DNA from: Scleroderma bovista
Lineage: Eukaryota > Basidiomycota > Agaricomycetes > Boletales > Sclerodermataceae
NCBI GenBank assembly: GCA_037178675.1
Contig: JAYMGJ010000098.1
Coordinates: 124,001 to 188,000 of the forward strand
Direction of reading: 5' to 3'
DNA: 64,000 nt
How positions within the stretch are numbered: position 1 is the stretch's first letter; each line of letters opens with the position of its first letter. Positions 60,115 through 64,000 of the stretch are shown here, in pieces. The notes under the pieces are model-generated. The model did no database searches and was not told where the DNA came from. It saw only the letters and a list, made by a program, of their open reading frames with translations. The position numbers and the translations under genes are program-made.

Positions 60115-63100
60115 ATGTCTGCCTCAACGCCTCGCCGTCAAGTGGCAAGAAGTACACACGCGTCCCGTTCTACTTACACGCCCGGTGGTGGTTCATCAGA
60201 TCCTCGGTCTTTCCTTCACATTCTCAATCCACTGGGACGAACAAACGATGGATATATGCAAGCTAACCAATCCTTGGCTGAGGAAGAGGAAATCGAGAAT
60301 GAAGAGCGGGATATCGAAGCTGGCCACGCGATGCAAGAGAGCACGTTTAGCTCCAAGTCGCATGACAAACGCAAGGTTGCACAAGGAGTGGGATTACTAC
60401 GGCCAAATATCCGCCAAAAGGATACTTCCTACCAAGACTCTGATGACGACGAGGTGCCACAAAGCTTCATGATAGAGGCAACTCGCAAGCCTTCGTCGCT
60501 GCCCAATGTCGTACACTCTTCCAAGGGAAAGGGCCGCCCCCAACCTCTTTACTCTACCTCCGCGAGGTCTGTACCACAGGAGACTGTTCACACCCACGAG
60601 ATGCTTCCACCTCTGCCATCGGAATTGGATGGCGACGTAGTCACACAGACTTTACCACAACAACGACCTTCTCCGAAGCCCATGCACGGACTCGACGCAC
60701 GCGAACGTGCGCTATGGAACTGGGTTAATGTGTATAATCTCGATGCTTTTCTACAAGAGGTTTATACATACTATGAGGGAAAGGGGATATATCCTATTGC
60801 CCTAACACGTGGCCTGAATCTCCTGTCAGTCAATATTGCGTTCTTGTTCTTGCAAAGCTGACTCCAGGCACCGTAGGACAGTGGGCTTTGTCATTGGATT
60901 TTCGACATTCTTGTTGGGGTGTGTTGATTATAGCCTATTGACGCGAGACCAGGTGAAACGTCTTTCGGATGTAATTGTCGATCGCTGTGTTTCCAAGTAA
61001 GTACATTTTTTTGTGGAAGACAGCCTGACGAATTAACCTGTAAGCAGATTTTCCGGCTTCACCCTGTTGTTCTTCTTGCTCTTCATTGCGGTCTACATCT
61101 GGCAAATCGTAGCGTTTGTATTCGAAGTCATACGCCTAGTGGACATGTATAGCTTCTACACGCATTTGCTGCGCATTCCAGACGTACGTTCATCAGTCGT
61201 AGCCGTGTCACCGATGTTGAAATGGAAACCTGATCCTTAGGCCGATATTCAAACGATTTCGTGGCCTGAAGTTGTACGGAAGATAAGCACCATTCGCGAA
61301 GAAAATCCGATCACAGCCATCTCCTCGGCATCTAGTAACAGCCCTGCAAGTCCTGTCACAGCATCTTTAGACGCGCATGATATTGCCAATCGCATCATGC
61401 GACAAGAAAACTACCTCATTGCGTTATTCAACAAAGACTTACTAGACTTGCATGTTCCCCTCCCGCCTGCTTTTAAGCGGATACTCTACCGAGGCAATTC
61501 CAATGGTAAAGGGCAGACGTTGACGCGGGTACTAGAATGGAATTTGAGATTTTGCTTGATGGAGTATTTGTTCAATCAGCAGGGACACGTGAGGAAGGTT
61601 TTTCTGAAAAACAAGCACCGTGCGGTACTTATTGATGGGTACGTGTGTTCAAAAATATCACTTAATACTGACCATTGGAGGGGTTTGGTAGCTTACGACG
61701 ACGCTTTATTTTTATGGGTATCCTCAATGCCATTTTTGCCCCGTTCATCATTTTGTACATGATTATGTACTCCTTCTTCCGTTATTTTGAGGTCAGTTTA
61801 TTACACAGCTACTGTACATCGGCTCAATCTCTTTCTTTGTATCAGGAATATCACAAGAATCCGTCTTCGATCGGCGGCCGGCGGTACACGCCATATGCTC
61901 AGTGGAAATTCCGGGAGTTCAATGAGCTACCCCATATTTTCACTCGTCGCCTAGACGAGTCATATCCCCTGTCAAGCATGTATATCGGACAGTTTCCCAA
62001 CGAAAAAATGACTATCATCATGCGGTTGGTCTTCGGTTTTATCACTGAGTTGCTTTGGATTAAGTGTTTGTATAGTTTTGTGGCCTTTATTGCAGGTTCT
62101 TTTGCTGCTGTCCTCGTTCTTGTATCAGTTATCGATCCGGATTTGGTACTTCACTTTGAAATCACTCCTCATCGTACTGTTTTGTTCTACCTTGGAGTTT
62201 TTGGATCGATCCTCGCAGCTGTCCGGGGGATGATACCAGAAGACAACAGGGTATTCGACCCAGAGTTACTCATGACAGAAGTGATTGAATACACTCATTA
62301 TATGCCAGATGAATGGAAGGATCAACTGCACTCGAAAAAGGTATTATGCTTTTATTTGTGCACCACCATGTTGTTCATACAAGGCTTTGCAACAGGTTCA
62401 CCAAGAATTCGGAGAGCTATTTGCGATGAAGGTTATTACATTCGCACAGGAGATTGTTTCAGTCGTTACGACCCCTTTCGTCCTTTGGTTTTCACTACCA
62501 CCATGCGCTCCTGCTCTCATTGATTTCTTCCACGACTTCACCGTGTGGGTCCCAGGGCGGGGTTATGTGTGTAGTTTCGCAGAATTCGACTTCAAGCGTC
62601 ATGGTAATGTCAAGGTTAGTTAAGCTTGGATTTTAACGGCAGCCGCTGAGCATCACTGTGGTAGTTTGGCGCACCTACCAAGATTCGCGATGAGAGAATG
62701 CTTTCACGAGAAGGAAAAATGGAGAAGAGTTTCCTTAATTTCAAAGTTTGTTGCTCATCCATCTGGAGAATAAAGACTAAGAATTGCTGTGCAGGCTGCC
62801 AATCCTGACTGGAATCCCACTGACCCAACAGGGTCGTTGTTTTTGACACGCATGGCGGATCTAAGTGCACGCCGCCGAGCTATGGCAGCCTCTAAGGCAC
62901 ATCCGGACCCCATTGCTCTTTCCAACGATAGTAAGGATCTTGACCGTACTCAAGAATATGATCGCGCCCTCCTCCAGAGTCAACACGCTGCTCTTCGACG
63001 CAGGCACCACACCGGAGCAATGAGCATGTTTACTGGTGGGGGGGGAGTGGGATCACCGACAATTTGGCCATCCGTTGTCGGGGGAGCATCGACGAGCCAA

Positions 63101-63379
63101 AGTATGGGAATAGCACAGACCGCAGTATTAGGGGACTCGCAAGGAAGCGTTCAACCTCAGGCATTACCTTCCATCCACGATGATCATCTTTTGAGAGAAG
63201 GGGTAGGGAGCGGGCTAGGTGATGATTCTTATGTGGATGGGGATGCTGAGCGAGCAATGCCGTATGAGCCCCATCAGGAGGGACTTAGTGAAGAAGAGGA
63301 TCTAGAGAGTGGGGGTGTAGTTGGTTTACTGACACAAATTTATACCGCGAAGGGGCCCAAACCTGTCCCTGTGATCTGA
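60115..63379 (+). CDS. ATG9: Autophagy-related lipid scramblase ATG9
   Basis: ATG9 is the multispanning membrane protein of autophagic vesicles and scrambles phospholipids during phagophore growth. A disordered N-terminal region of about 200 residues ends with [45 protein letters not shown], the classic ATG9 entry. Helices follow ([38 protein letters not shown]). Conserved text includes [63 protein letters not shown] and [19 protein letters not shown]. After an intron comes [35 protein letters not shown]. The C-terminal 200 residues are Gly/Ser-rich and low in complexity. Introns lie near 60825-60875, 60996-61050, 61184-61240, 61639-61690, 61791-61846, 62341-62396, 62613-62667 and 62745-62795. 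Confidence 0.95.
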
Positions 63380-63438
63380 CTAGAAGTCATCATCCCGCCC
63401 TACTTGTACGTTACTTATGTTCATAATACATGTTTACC

Positions 63439-64000
63439 CTAAGTCTGTATTGCAGCTTCAAGGCAACCTTGCCTGTGTTTCCTTGCCAAGATCTCCTCGA
63501 CGCGACGAACCTTGTGATCGTTGCCTTCACCAGGGATGACTTCGCGATCTGTACGTGTGCCGATACGGATGTCTGTGGCAACGCGAGGAACCCCCAGAGC
63601 ATGCACAGCATCGTGGCAGTCATGAATGGCCTGGGATACTTGAACCCAGGGGCCCTCTGATCACCTGTCGTGTTATCACAGAGGAGGACAGTCAGAAATA
63701 AATGCGAACCTAGGTTTGTCCCGTATCCACTGGGGAAGAACCCAAGTAGTCAGTCCTATCACAAGCATGACAAGTTCAGTAGTACATACTGCATCTATGT
63801 ACCAGCAATGGCTCAGATATGAACACTGGGTAATAATAAATACCAACCTTGAATGTCAAACCAGATTTCTCGAGGATTGTTTGACATTCCGCAATGTACT
63901 CTGCAACCTAGCGAGGATCATGAAAATCTAGGAGAATGCGGCAACGGCCGCATTGAACGATGAGCCCACTGATGAATCGCCTGTCCCTATCGGAATAAGA
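63439..64000 (-). CDS. ECM15: ECM15/MTH1187-family thiamine-binding-type protein, 5' end missing
   Basis: This is a small ferredoxin-like-fold protein, about 100 residues, of the UPF0045 family; some members bind thiamine, and the cellular role is unclear. Reading down from 64000: LIPIGTGDSS, then AEYIAECQTILEKSGLTFK, then MH, then GYGTNL, then EGPWVQVSQAIHDCHDAVHALGVPRVATDIRIGTRTDRE, ending ARKHRQGCLEAAIQT at 63439. The exons are 64000-63970, 63907-63848, 63794-63790, 63729-63710 and 63656-63439. The third exon is only 5 nt (ATGCA) and the fourth 20 nt. Both are needed to keep the frame and to give the conserved His-Gly-Tyr-Gly-Thr. Only the first few residues lie beyond the window edge. Confidence 0.85.

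Overview
This window is ordinary chromosomal DNA of a filamentous basidiomycete, most likely an Agaricomycete. It carries about 30 protein genes on both strands. The genes are dense and interrupted by many introns of roughly 45-65 nt with GT-AG ends and CTNAC/CTGAY-like branch sites. The proteins are fungal housekeeping types plus a DUF6593 protein, a class I terpene synthase and an elongin A. I cannot name the species. I see no transposon, virus, CRISPR array or organellar sequence.

Layout. 1-8.2 kb (+): 3' end of NOC4, myotubularin phosphatase (YMR1), S-adenosylmethionine synthetase, amidophosphoribosyltransferase (ADE4). 8.4-10.6 kb (-): elongin A and the splicing factor Cwf18/CCDC12. 11.5-15.9 kb: GUF1 (+) converging on eIF2B-beta (-). 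16-23 kb: L-asparaginase with ankyrin repeats (+), Pcs1/Csm1-like kinetochore protein (-), ADGF-type adenosine deaminase (+). 23.3-30.8 kb (+): triple-KH protein, BRX1, an arrestin-like protein, a terpene synthase. 30.8-35.9 kb (-): cyclic phosphodiesterase, DUF1776 protein, tRNA-Ser(AGA), ATP synthase beta. 36-41.6 kb (+): CTF18 and an unrecognised protein. 41.7-52.6 kb: Dal5-type transporter (-), CLP1 (+), EF-hand NADH dehydrogenase (-), a large SAP-motif protein kinase (-). 53-64 kb: DUF6593 protein (+), glutamyl-tRNA synthetase (-), alpha-isopropylmalate synthase (+), ATG9 (+), and an ECM15/MTH1187-type protein (-) cut by the window edge.

There is no operon-like logic. The genes serve unrelated pathways (ribosome biogenesis, purine, leucine and methionine-cycle metabolism, translation, mRNA processing, chromosome segregation, autophagy, respiration). 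Two divergent pairs share short promoters (ATP2/CTF18, 163 bp; MFS/CLP1, 128 bp). GUS1 and LEU4 share 347 bp that contain two TGACTC (Gcn4/CPC1-type) sites.

The most notable observations are: (1) a kinase whose beta-3 VAIK lysine is alanine while a lysine sits in the glycine-rich loop, as in WNK kinases; (2) an alpha-isopropylmalate synthase with two tandem copies of the C-terminal regulatory domain; (3) an ADE4 start codon split by an intron after its first base; (4) a 5-nt micro-exon followed by a 20-nt exon in the ECM15-like gene; (5) a terpene synthase with Glu in place of the first metal-binding Asp. All gene models are hand-spliced from conserved protein frames, so some exon edges are approximate.
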